Shown: positions 1-5,247 of the stretch, in pieces
Layout: each line of letters starts with the position of its first letter
Numbering within the stretch: position 1 is the stretch's first letter
Assembly: GCA_013003415.1 (NCBI GenBank)
Contig: JABDJR010000634.1
Coordinates: 1-6,188 of the forward strand
Reading direction: 5' to 3'
Length of the DNA: 6,188 bases
DNA from: Candidatus Eiseniibacteriota bacterium
Lineage (GTDB): Bacteria; Eisenbacteria; RBG-16-71-46; JABDJR01
The notes under the pieces: model-generated
Databases searched by the model: none
Told to the model about the DNA's origin: nothing
The model's input: the letters and a program-made list of their open reading frames with translations, nothing else
Position numbers and translations under genes: made by a program

Positions 1-1497
1 ATCTACGGCATTGTGATGGGTACGACTGGGCTCGTCCTCACCCTCACCTGCCTCGCGTTCCTGGCCTATGATCAACAGTCCATCAAGCACGGCCTTGTAG
101 AGGACGTGACGACAGTAAGCCGCATTCTTGGCTCGAACATGGCTGCGGCTTTGGTCTTTTCTGATGAGATCGACGCTCGGGAGACACTTCAGTCTCTGGT
201 TGCGGAAGATAACGTAATTGCCGCCGGAGTCTATGACCTCAACGGAGACCTTTTCGCTGCCTACAACACGGACCAAGCCCTTGTTCCAGACGAGGTCGAC
301 TTAACGACCGAGGGACACACATTCTCAAGCACGGCTCTCCGCGTCTTTCATCCTGTCGTTTTCGATAATCAGATTGTCGGTAGTGTTTACCTGGAGGCCA
401 ATCTCCACGATGTAACCACCCGCCGGGCTCGCTTTCTTCAAATTGCCGCTCTAGTGCTTCTCGGAGGCATCGGGGTTGCAGGCTTGCTGACGGCTTGGCT
501 GCAACGCATCATCACACGCCCCATTCGGGAACTTTCCGACCTCGCTTGGAACATCAGAGAACATCGAGACTACACTTCCCGAGCAAGGGTTTTCAGCGAT
601 GATGAACTCGGGGCTCTCGGAAACCGTTTTAATGACATGCTTGAAGAAATCGAGTTCCGCGATCGGGCCCTTATCTCCGCTCATGACGAGCTTGAGGATC
701 GTGTGCGTGAGCGAACGGCTCAGCTTGAAGAATCTAAGGAAGAGGCCGAAAAGGCCACCAAGCGGGCTGAGGCAGCATCCCAAGCCAAGAGTGAGTTCCT
801 AGCGAATATGTCCCACGAACTGCGAACCCCCATGCACGGCATTCTCAGTTTTGCTGCCTTGGGCGAGCAGAAAGTCGACACTGGGTCCAAAGAAAAGATC
901 CGCACCTACTTTTCCAGGATCAATCAAAGTGGCGCTCGCTTGCTGAACTTACTCAACGATTTGCTCGATTTAGCAAAGCTTGAATCGGGTCGACGGGACT
1001 TGCAAGTGAAACCAATTACCATGGGTGAGCTTGTCCGATCTTCCATTGATGAGTTTGGCTCCCTCTTTAGTGGTCGTGAACTCGGAATTTCGATTTCCGG
1101 AGAGGTGGATTCCATCGTGCTTGGGGACCAAATCGCGCTGATGCAAGTGCTGCGCAATATCCTCGGCAATGCCCTGAAGTTCTCCCCGGAAGGTTCTGAG
1201 ATCAACGTTGTCATTTCGAAAGACAACGGCGTGGTTCGCGTCTCCCTCAGTGACCGCGGCCCAGGGATCCCCCCAGAGGAGACTGAAGCCATCTTCTCGA
1301 AGTTTGTTCAGTCTAAGATCACCAAGACGGGCGCGGGTGGAACCGGATTAGGTCTAGCCATTTGCCGCGAAATCCTGGAACATCATGAGGGTAAAATTTG
1401 GGCAGAGAATCGTGAAGGTGGTGGTGCCGTCTTTACTTTCGAACTTCCGGATCACACCGAGGCGTTAGCACTACTTCCAAAAGAAGACGCCGCCTAG
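1..1497 (+). CDS. Sensor histidine kinase, CHASE8-like sensor, HAMP, HisKA, HATPase_c (5' partial)
   Basis: Membrane sensor kinase that would autophosphorylate a histidine and pass the phosphate to a response regulator not present in this window. The frame is open to base 1 (IYGIVMG...), and the first transmembrane helix is already under way, so the true start lies upstream; the GTG at 13 and ATG at 16 are probably internal. Counting codons from base 1: rest of TM1 about 1-22; extracytoplasmic domain about 30-140 resembling CHASE8 (ILGSNMAAALVFSD, then VIAAGVYDLNGDLFAAY); TM2 about 145-167; HAMP about 168-220; charged coiled coil about 222-265; H-box MSHELRTPMHGI with His272; N-box with Asn390; G1 box DRGPGIP from 418; F-box IFSKFVQ; G2 box GTGLGL 447-452. 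All catalytic boxes are intact. There is no PAS or receiver domain, so this is a classical rather than hybrid kinase. The stop is TAG at 1495. The kinase assignment is certain; the CHASE8 name is from pattern memory. Confidence 0.95.
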   Translation: MYGIVMGTTGLVLTLTCLAFLAYDQQSIKHGLVEDVTTVSRILGSNMAAALVFSDEIDARETLQSLVAEDNVIAAGVYDLNGDLFAAYNTDQALVPDEVDLTTEGHTFSSTALRVFHPVVFDNQIVGSVYLEANLHDVTTRRARFLQIAALVLLGGIGVAGLLTAWLQRIITRPIRELSDLAWNIREHRDYTSRARVFSDDELGALGNRFNDMLEEIEFRDRALISAHDELEDRVRERTAQLEESKEEAEKATKRAEAASQAKSEFLANMSHELRTPMHGILSFAALGEQKVDTGSKEKIRTYFSRINQSGARLLNLLNDLLDLAKLESGRRDLQVKPITMGELVRSSIDEFGSLFSGRELGISISGEVDSIVLGDQIALMQVLRNILGNALKFSPEGSEINVVISKDNGVVRVSLSDRGPGIPPEETEAIFSKFVQSKITKTGAGGTGLGLAICREILEHHEGKIWAENREGGGAVFTFELPDHTEALALLPKEDAA

Positions 1498-1523
1498 ACT
1501 TTTTCGAAACGCTATCCAAAGCA

Positions 1524-1538
1524 AGTTCCGTTAGAACT
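1524..1538. repeat. Short inverted repeat before the lipoprotein gene
   Basis: AGTTC-CGTTA-GAACT forms a perfect 5-bp stem with a 5-base loop. It lies in the 47-base gap between the kinase stop and the lipoprotein ATG at 1545. There is no T-tract, so it is not a convincing terminator. It could be a weak 5'-UTR hairpin or chance. I see no convincing promoter in this gap, which favours co-transcription of the two genes. Confidence 0.25.
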
Positions 1539-1544
1539 GAGTTG

Positions 1545-2117
1545 ATGGTGCGAGATTTCTTGAGAACCTGTCTTTCCATAGACTTGAAACCTTCTAGCAC
1601 GCAAGCCGGTCGCTTGCCCCTCTATGTGAGTGCAGCCCTACTCCTTCTATTCTCCCTTGGATGCGGAGGCGCAAGCCCTCAACCTGCATCTGGAGTCGCA
1701 ACATCTTCAGGGACGAACAAAGACAAGCCGCATGTCCAAGACCGAGATGACATCTTCTATGCCCTCATGGACCAGTTCGCCGACTGGAAGGGAACGCGCT
1801 ATCAATACGGTGGTCAGTCAAGAAACGGTGTGGACTGCTCCGGATTCGTCCAGCTAACTTACAAGCACCAGTTTGGAGTCAACCTTCCACGCACCACCAA
1901 ACTCCAAGCCAGGCTAGGCCCTGAGGTTTCTCGAAAGAAGTTACAAGTCGGGGATCTTGTCTTCTTTCAGACTGGAATTCATGTTCGCCATGTGGGGATG
2001 TATCTGGGGAATCAACAGTTTCTGCATGCTTCCAGCTCAAAAGGGGTCACGATTTCTCGGATGGACACAGCCTACTGGTCTCAACGTTTCTGGAAAGCGA
2101 CGCGTCCCCTCAGTTAG
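1545..2117 (+). CDS. NlpC/P60 (C40) lipoprotein, MepS/Spr-like peptidoglycan endopeptidase
   Basis: Predicted envelope-anchored cysteine peptidase that cleaves peptide cross-links in peptidoglycan. With ATG 1545 as residue 1, a hydrophobic stretch at about 27-38 ends in SLGC-GG, so Cys40 is the likely lipidated residue; the lipobox is imperfect (S at -3, L at -2, G at -1). A low-complexity linker follows, then the NlpC/P60 domain at about 78-190. The catalytic set is visible: Cys98 in GVDCSGFVQLTY, His149 in RHVGMYLG and His161 in FLHASSS. The 51- and 12-residue spacings match those I recall for E. coli MepS (Cys68, His119, His131), as do the LPR(T/S)T and LQVGDLVFF segments, so an endopeptidase role is likely. 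The in-frame TTG at 1542 is an alternative start; the Shine-Dalgarno site is weak, and the 26-residue N-region before the signal helix is unusually long. GTG 1626 would leave no positive N-terminus and is less likely. The gene follows the kinase by 47 bases and may share its transcript. Confidence 0.92.
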   Translation: MVRDFLRTCLSIDLKPSSTQAGRLPLYVSAALLLLFSLGCGGASPQPASGVATSSGTNKDKPHVQDRDDIFYALMDQFADWKGTRYQYGGQSRNGVDCSGFVQLTYKHQFGVNLPRTTKLQARLGPEVSRKKLQVGDLVFFQTGIHVRHVGMYLGNQQFLHASSSKGVTISRMDTAYWSQRFWKATRPLS

Positions 2118-2137
2118 GCCACGCTCCGCTCATCGAT

Positions 2138-2167
2138 CTGCGCCTCGCTAGTCGCTCCTAGGCGCAG
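2138..2167. terminator. Inverted repeat between convergent genes, possible bidirectional terminator
   Basis: CTGCGCCT (2138-2145) and AGGCGCAG (2160-2167) are perfect reverse complements with a 14-base loop. The repeat fills most of the 50-base gap between the lipoprotein stop (2117) and the TAG stop of the minus-strand gene (2168-2170). There is no T-run on either side, so intrinsic termination is not assured. It may instead be a transcript-end stabilising hairpin. Confidence 0.4.
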
Positions 2168-3178
2168 CTAATTGAGAATCACAAACTGTCGCGTTTCCGG
2201 ACCCTGATCCGTTACCAACCTCAGGAAGTACGTTCCCAGAGGCAAGGTCCGACCTCGCTGATCGGTGGGCTGCCAAAGCAACGAACGAGAGCCGGCTACG
2301 GGAGCGGTTCCAAATGGAAACGCGACAACCCGTCCCAAGACATCATGCACGCTCACGGTGCCTTGGGTATCTACAGGCAGATTCAGCTGAAGACGCGTTG
2401 CACTGCGTACCGGATTCGGGGCGGGCATCAGCAACTGGGGAACGGTCGCCTGAGGGGCTTCCTCGGTTCCTGCCGGATAGCTGTTGATGACAAAATCGTC
2501 GAGGTAAATATTGGAAGTTCCGAACTGGTTATAGATGTCGGCGGCAAAACTCCCCGCGGTTCCCTGTAGCAAGGGTTCGGTGTCGACGACATCGACGTTC
2601 CAAAGGGCAGGTTCCGGGTTGCCCTCCTCCCACACCTTCGCCTGGAGTTGTGTTGTCGCCGGGTCTATCTGGGTCACCCGAAAGCGAACTCGATAGCGAA
2701 CGTTATTCTGTAGACCGCCAACAATCGGGTTGTAGGCAGTTGCAAATTGCGTCTCGACGCCGTTTATTTCGCGCCATATTCCAAGATCATCCGGCCAACC
2801 CCATCCACCTTTGAGGAAGACGGCATATCCTTGGCCATAGGGGACATACTCCTGTAAGGAACCTCCGTTTTGTCGGCAGTAGATGCCGATGCCTTGCGAG
2901 TCCACATCCTCGAATTCAAGGGTCATGAGCATGTCCACATCGACTTCCGAGAATCCGGGTAGGAGCATGCGCGCCACTTGTACGGTTTGTCCGTTCAGCC
3001 GCGCGCGATTGTTTTGAATGTCCCAATCCGTCACATAAGCCGAACCCTGAACCCATGGGCTGGGCCATGCCGCGCCATTCGTCCCGGTGAAATCTTCTAA
3101 GTAGGGAAGCGCCTCAACAGGTCGCGGGGTCATCGTCATGACAGCCAACAATAGGAGGGGAAGGAATTGAAGACGCAT
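2168..3178 (-). CDS. Secreted jelly-roll-like protein with C-terminal FlgD-Ig/T9SS-type sorting-like domain
   Basis: Unidentified exported protein of 336 residues. I chose the ATG at 3178-3176 because GAAGGAGTCCC precedes it at good spacing and because MRLQFLPLLLLAVMTMT begins a clean signal peptide, with a likely cut after VEA (about residue 23). A longer in-frame start at 3202 would add eight residues in front and has no such support. Residues about 24-233 start LPYLEDFTG and run through alternating strand-like segments to YLDDFVINSY. This is the start/end pattern of LamG/concanavalin-like beta-sandwich domains, but no catalytic residues can be pointed out. Residues about 250-336 (PNPVRSATRLQLNL, VSVHDVLGRVV, LPLGTYFLRL, final RQFVILN) match the FlgD-Ig/Por-secretion C-terminal domain pattern common in FCB-related phyla. 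That points to export to the cell surface, possibly by a type IX-like system. The substrate is unknown. Confidence 0.85.
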   Translation of the reverse strand: MRLQFLPLLLLAVMTMTPRPVEALPYLEDFTGTNGAAWPSPWVQGSAYVTDWDIQNNRARLNGQTVQVARMLLPGFSEVDVDMLMTLEFEDVDSQGIGIYCRQNGGSLQEYVPYGQGYAVFLKGGWGWPDDLGIWREINGVETQFATAYNPIVGGLQNNVRYRVRFRVTQIDPATTQLQAKVWEEGNPEPALWNVDVVDTEPLLQGTAGSFAADIYNQFGTSNIYLDDFVINSYPAGTEEAPQATVPQLLMPAPNPVRSATRLQLNLPVDTQGTVSVHDVLGRVVAFPFGTAPVAGSRSLLWQPTDQRGRTLPLGTYFLRLVTDQGPETRQFVILN

Positions 3179-3264
3179 TGGGACTCCTTCAGTGTGGGTC
3201 AAAACCCGATCAGGCAGACACAGCCAACGTTCTGCTCAAGTGGGCAGAATTATCGACATTGTAC

Positions 3265-3281
3265 AGCAAGAAAAGGGCCAA
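3265..3281 (-). promoter_or_regulatory. Candidate sigma54 (-24/-12) promoter for the secreted protein gene
   Basis: Read on the minus strand, TTGGCCCTTTTCTTGCT has GG and GC exactly 10 bases apart. It matches the sigma54 pattern (TTGGCAC-N5-TTGCW) except for the A after TTGGC. The GG corresponds to plus positions 3279-3278 and the GC to 3267-3266. A start about 12 bases downstream (near 3254) would give a roughly 75-base leader before the ATG at 3178. The site lies in the 112-base gap after the channel gene. No RpoN or enhancer-binding protein is visible in the window, so this is a sequence match only. Confidence 0.35.
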
Positions 3282-3290
3282 GACTTAAGA

Positions 3291-4163
3291 CTAGGACTCG
3301 GTGGTTTGGCGGACGGTCACGTCGAGGCTGTCCGGGCTTCCGAGCGTCACCGCGGTGGTCACCTCGGAACTCACGGTGTAGCCAGCCTCAAGAATTGCCT
3401 CTCGGCACAAATTCATGAGGGCGGTTGGAACAGAGGCCACCGGCTGCTTTTTGTGCGTATCGATCCAGTAATGTACCTGCAGGGTGACGAAGTTTGCCGA
3501 CAGCTCTTTGATGATTACGCCGACACTCGGTGCTTCGAGCACAAGACCGGATTTGCGCACTGTTTTTTCGAGCAAATCTCGGGCTTTGCCAATGTCGTCC
3601 CGATAGTCCAGCCCCATGGTGAACGCGAATCTTCTGTAGCCATCCTTCGTATAGTTCACGAGTGGGTTGCTAAAAATTTGAAAACTCGGAATGAAGATGT
3701 CGCGCCCATCTGCGGCTCGGATATGCGTGTGACGAAGGGAAATACTTTCCACCTTCCCCTGATGCCCGCTTGATTCAATCAGATCTCCTACCCTAAAAGT
3801 GTGGTCCATCAAAAGAGAAAACCCGGCGAGGAAGTTTTCTAGAATTCCCTTGAAGGCGAATCCAAGAACGACCGCAGTCATACCCCCACCAGCGAGCACG
3901 CTCGCCCCCATACCCTCAAAACCCATCACCACCAGTGCGGCCGACACCCCGAGGAGAACAAAGACCCATTTGATGACCCGGCTAAAGAAGAGGTGATTAA
4001 TGGGCGGGACATTGGATTCACGAAGCACGCGGAGGACAGCCGCGGAGAGGATGCGTCCCAGCACCGTCAGGGCGAAGAAAACGAGAATGCCGTACACAAT
4101 CCTCGGCGCCAGCTTCAAAAAGCTGTCCCAGTCTGCCCGAATTGTCTCAAGAATGATGTCCAT
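3291..4163 (-). CDS. MscS-family small-conductance mechanosensitive channel
   Basis: Inner-membrane channel that opens under membrane tension to release solutes during hypo-osmotic shock. The protein has 290 residues, close to E. coli MscS. The ATG at 4163 follows a strong Shine-Dalgarno site (AAGGAGGGG, 5-base spacing). Helices lie at about 20-43 (TM1), 62-83 (TM2) and 84-116 (TM3). TM3 is the pore-lining Gly/Ala-rich segment (GMGASVLAGGGMTAVVLGFA, then KGILENFLAGF). The MscS beta domain follows at about 120-175: FRVGDLIE, GKVESISLRHTHIRAADGRDIFIPS and NPLVNYTK. The C-terminal alpha/beta domain runs to about 270, with a Thr/Val-rich tail. A close paralogue such as a YnaI- or YbdG-type channel is less likely, because there are no extra N-terminal helices. 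It has its own promoter and is transcribed away from the Cys-rich genes. Confidence 0.93.
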   Translation of the reverse strand: MDIILETIRADWDSFLKLAPRIVYGILVFFALTVLGRILSAAVLRVLRESNVPPINHLFFSRVIKWVFVLLGVSAALVVMGFEGMGASVLAGGGMTAVVLGFAFKGILENFLAGFSLLMDHTFRVGDLIESSGHQGKVESISLRHTHIRAADGRDIFIPSFQIFSNPLVNYTKDGYRRFAFTMGLDYRDDIGKARDLLEKTVRKSGLVLEAPSVGVIIKELSANFVTLQVHYWIDTHKKQPVASVPTALMNLCREAILEAGYTVSSEVTTAVTLGSPDSLDVTVRQTTES

Positions 4164-4195
4164 CGATCCCCTCCTTCACCGGATGTGTCCGCCGC

Positions 4196-4224
4196 ATTCT
4201 AGGGGGAGCCGACAACCTTGTAAA
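4196..4224 (-). promoter_or_regulatory. Sigma70-like promoter for the mscS-type gene
   Basis: On the minus strand, TTTACA (4224-4219) and TAGAAT (4201-4196) are separated by exactly 17 bases. Each hexamer matches the consensus at five of six positions. The predicted start is near 4189, giving a leader of about 26 bases that carries the AAGGAGGGG ribosome binding site before the ATG at 4163. Confidence 0.55.
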
Positions 4225-4234
4225 ACCTCACCTT

Positions 4235-4248
4235 AATCCCAAGGGATT
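4235..4248. promoter_or_regulatory. Inverted repeat in the divergent intergenic region, possible operator
   Basis: AATCCC-AA-GGGATT has perfect 6-bp arms around an AA centre. It sits about 11 bases upstream of the -35 of the mscS-type promoter and about 48 bases upstream of the ATG at 4296. It is therefore placed to affect either divergent gene. No regulator is encoded nearby. I found no convincing -35/-10 pair for the rightward gene in this 132-base gap. Confidence 0.35.
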
Positions 4249-4295
4249 TTGCCTTTTAGGGGAATAGACCGTCGACTAGTGGGGGTAATCGAGGC

Positions 4296-4814
4296 ATGAG
4301 TGATCGCCGGTCGGAGCTCCATAGGGCCCTACGAGCGCTGATGATGGTTTTTGTAACCTCCCAGCTTCTGGCAATCCCCATTATGCCTCGGCCATCCACT
4401 GTGCTTGCAGTAGGTCAAGAATCGGAGATTCTCTCATCGTGCTCTCCGGAGACCTCCTGCGGCGTGTTGCCCCCTACCTGTCAGGGCAACGAAGGAGCCG
4501 CCGAGCAAATCAACTCCCGTGCCCCCGAGGGCACGGATGGCCTACGGTCCCAGGGCGGCACCATTCCAGCTTCAGCCTGTGGGCCATCTTCATCTTGCGA
4601 GACATCTTCGGCTTGCATGCCATCTTCGGCCTGCGAAACCATGCCCGGTTGCCCCATTTGGTGCAGCACCCCATTTTTGGACGACAATCACGCTCCAGTT
4701 TTGCCCCTTCGGGCTTTAGTTCAATTCAATTACTCCAATTTGATCTCTCCCCTAGAATCTGCGGCTCTCGACCCGCAATCTCCCCCTCCGAAGTCTGCAA
4801 TCTCCTTTACCTAG
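4296..4814 (+). CDS. Cys-rich exported protein with hexad cysteine repeats, function unknown
   Basis: I do not recognise this 172-residue protein. The ATG follows GGGGGTAATCGAGGC, a modest Shine-Dalgarno region. The N-terminus RRSELHRALRALMMVFVTS continues into a hydrophobic stretch to about 38 (ending STVLA), consistent with a signal peptide. Cysteines lie at 49, 55 and 62, then every six residues at 95, 101, 107, 113 and 119, with one more at 123 (CPIWC). The repeat unit is roughly C-x-(P/T)-S-S-(A/S). The tail is non-Cys, with LVQFNYSNLISP and SPPPK. A Cys patch, an aromatic strand and a terminal proline motif faintly recall small exported proteins beside heavy-metal efflux genes in Bacteroidota; this is a weak resemblance with no metal gene in view. 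It lies 42 bases before a second Cys-rich gene. An overlapping frame (4439-4831) is also open, partly because the 18-base repeat keeps several frames open, so some doubt remains. Confidence 0.65.
   Translation: MSDRRSELHRALRALMMVFVTSQLLAIPIMPRPSTVLAVGQESEILSSCSPETSCGVLPPTCQGNEGAAEQINSRAPEGTDGLRSQGGTIPASACGPSSSCETSSACMPSSACETMPGCPIWCSTPFLDDNHAPVLPLRALVQFNYSNLISPLESAALDPQSPPPKSAISFT
4578..4649 (+). repeat. 18-bp tandem repeat encoding Cys hexads
   Basis: Four in-frame units begin with TGY at 4578, 4596, 4614 and 4632, with a further TGC at 4650. The first three share CATCTTC(A/G)... and encode C-x-(P/T)-S-S-(A/S). The fourth has diverged (CETMPG). This looks like short tandem duplication within the gene. 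Confidence 0.75.
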
Positions 4815-4834
4815 TTCAAGTTTTTTACTAGATT
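4806..4834 (+). promoter_or_regulatory. Candidate internal promoter for the second Cys-rich gene
   Basis: TTTACC (4806-4811) and TAGATT (4829-4834) are 17 bases apart, each matching the sigma70 hexamer at four of six positions. The predicted start near 4841 would leave a leader of about 16 bases carrying the AAGGAG site at 4845-4850. It overlaps the end of the preceding gene. The match is moderate, and co-transcription with the upstream gene is equally possible. Confidence 0.3.
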
Positions 4835-4844
4835 CTTCTGAATC
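4831..4844. repeat. Inverted repeat abutting the ribosome binding site of the second Cys-rich gene
   Basis: GATTC-TTCT-GAATC has perfect 5-bp arms and a 4-base loop. It ends directly before AAGGAG at 4845. It could be a small leader hairpin or, if the candidate promoter is real, an operator over the transcription start. Confidence 0.35.
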
Positions 4845-4856
4845 AAGGAGATTGAT

Positions 4857-5051
4857 ATGAAACGCCTCGTACTGTTAGTTGCCGTCCTCGCCGTGATTGG
4901 AGCCGGAGTTGGCCTTGGAACCTCGAGTCCCGAAGTTGCAAATGCCAACATCGAAGTTTGCGATCCGGGGAACTGCGATCCCAGCGATTGCAAGCCTACG
5001 GACTGCACGCCGGCAGCCAAAGCAGCATGCAAGATGGCATGTTCCAATTAG
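4857..5051 (+). CDS. Small secreted Cys-rich peptide with pentad CxPxx repeats, function unknown
   Basis: Unrecognised 64-residue protein. The ATG is preceded by AAGGAG at 7-base spacing, a strong site. MKRLVLLVAVLAVIGAGVGL is a clear signal peptide core, and EVANA-N suggests cleavage after residue 30. That would leave a mature peptide of about 34 residues with six cysteines: 35, 40, 45, 50, 58 and 62. The first four are exactly five residues apart in CDPGN, CDPSD, CKPTD and CTPAA. The last two are in AACKMACSN. The mature part is rich in Asp, Pro and Lys. Disulfide cross-linking or metal binding outside the cytoplasm are the natural guesses, and a modified peptide precursor is a more remote one; none is shown. 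It follows the hexad-Cys gene by 42 bases and is closed by hairpins and an intrinsic terminator. Confidence 0.82.
   Translation: MKRLVLLVAVLAVIGAGVGLGTSSPEVANANIEVCDPGNCDPSDCKPTDCTPAAKAACKMACSN
4959..5018 (+). repeat. 15-bp tandem repeat encoding Cys pentads
   Basis: Four in-frame 15-base units start with TGC at 4959, 4974, 4989 and 5004 and encode C-x-P-x-x. The first two units share TGCGATCC. The later units have drifted at the DNA level but keep Cys and Pro, which suggests the spacing is under selection. Confidence 0.7.
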
Positions 5052-5056
5052 ATCGA

Positions 5057-5085
5057 CGCGGTTAACTGTTGTAAGTTGACCCGCG
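5057..5085 (+). other. 3'-UTR hairpin upstream of the terminator
   Basis: CGCGG plus TTAACT (5057-5067) pairs with AGTTGA plus CCGCG (5074-5085) around a GTTGTA loop, with one bulged C at 5080 and one G-T pair. It starts five bases after the stop codon at 5051 and precedes the intrinsic terminator by eight bases. It may protect the transcript end. Confidence 0.45.
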
Positions 5086-5093
5086 AAGAACTT

Positions 5094-5128
5094 GGGGCGC
5101 GTTCCTTTTGGAGCGCGCCCCTTTTTTT
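5094..5128 (+). terminator. Rho-independent terminator of the Cys-rich gene pair
   Basis: GGGGCGCGTTCC (5094-5105) pairs with GGAGCGCGCCCC (5110-5121) over 12 bp with one T-G wobble and a TTTT loop. Seven Ts follow (5122-5128). Strength and placement mark the end of the small-protein transcript and insulate it from the rsgA region. Confidence 0.92.
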
Positions 5129-5164
5129 GAACCCACCGAGTCCCCTATACACCACAGAATCTGC

Positions 5165-5193
5165 TTGGATCGCCTTCCGGTTTGTGCTTAAAT
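5165..5193 (+). promoter_or_regulatory. Candidate promoter for the short ORF and rsgA
   Basis: TTGGAT (5165-5170) and TTAAAT (5188-5193) are 17 bases apart. The second is preceded by TGC, an extended -10 feature. The predicted start is near 5200, inside the palindrome at 5194-5206. The -35 is weak (three of six), but this is the best candidate between the terminator and rsgA. Confidence 0.38.
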
Positions 5194-5206
5194 TCGGTCC
5201 GACCGA
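5194..5206. promoter_or_regulatory. Palindrome over the predicted transcription start, possible operator
   Basis: TCGGT-CCG-ACCGA has perfect 5-bp arms. It lies immediately downstream of the candidate -10, where a repressor site is often found. It could equally be the 5' hairpin of a leader RNA. Confidence 0.35.
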
Positions 5207-5219
5207 GACATGTCGTCTC
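5205..5219. repeat. Second palindrome in the leader of the short ORF
   Basis: GAGAC-ATGTC-GTCTC has perfect 5-bp arms and contains the 8-base palindrome GACATGTC. It abuts the previous palindrome with a two-base overlap, so the two hairpins cannot both form fully. It lies 15 bases before the Shine-Dalgarno site of the 24-codon ORF. Confidence 0.35.
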
Positions 5220-5247
5220 AAACGTTTCCCCAAAAAGGAGGGTGCCC

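Noticed and set aside
924..1292. 122-codon minus-strand frame inside the kinase gene
   Set aside because: Opposite the intact HisKA/HATPase coding sequence; Ser/Arg/Pro-rich shadow.
3179..3202. Upstream in-frame start adding MTHTEGVP to the secreted protein
   Set aside because: The extra residues would include the Shine-Dalgarno site of the ATG at 3178, and the shorter form gives a standard signal peptide.
3192..3773. 193-codon plus-strand open frame antisense to the mscS-type gene
   Set aside because: It lies almost wholly opposite a clear MscS-family sequence, shows no domain or ribosome binding site, and is a shadow frame.
4753..4758. TAGAAT as a -10 for the second Cys gene
   Set aside because: No acceptable -35 at 16-18 bases upstream (TTACTC or worse).
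4439..4831. 130-codon frame overlapping the hexad-Cys gene
   Set aside because: No signal peptide or good ribosome binding site, and it is kept open by the 18-base repeat. The 4296 frame has a signal-like N-terminus and matches the Cys-rich theme of its neighbour. Not fully excluded.
4578..5018. Possible CRISPR or satellite repeat
   Set aside because: The 18- and 15-base periods are contiguous, in frame and encode Cys motifs, with no spacers.
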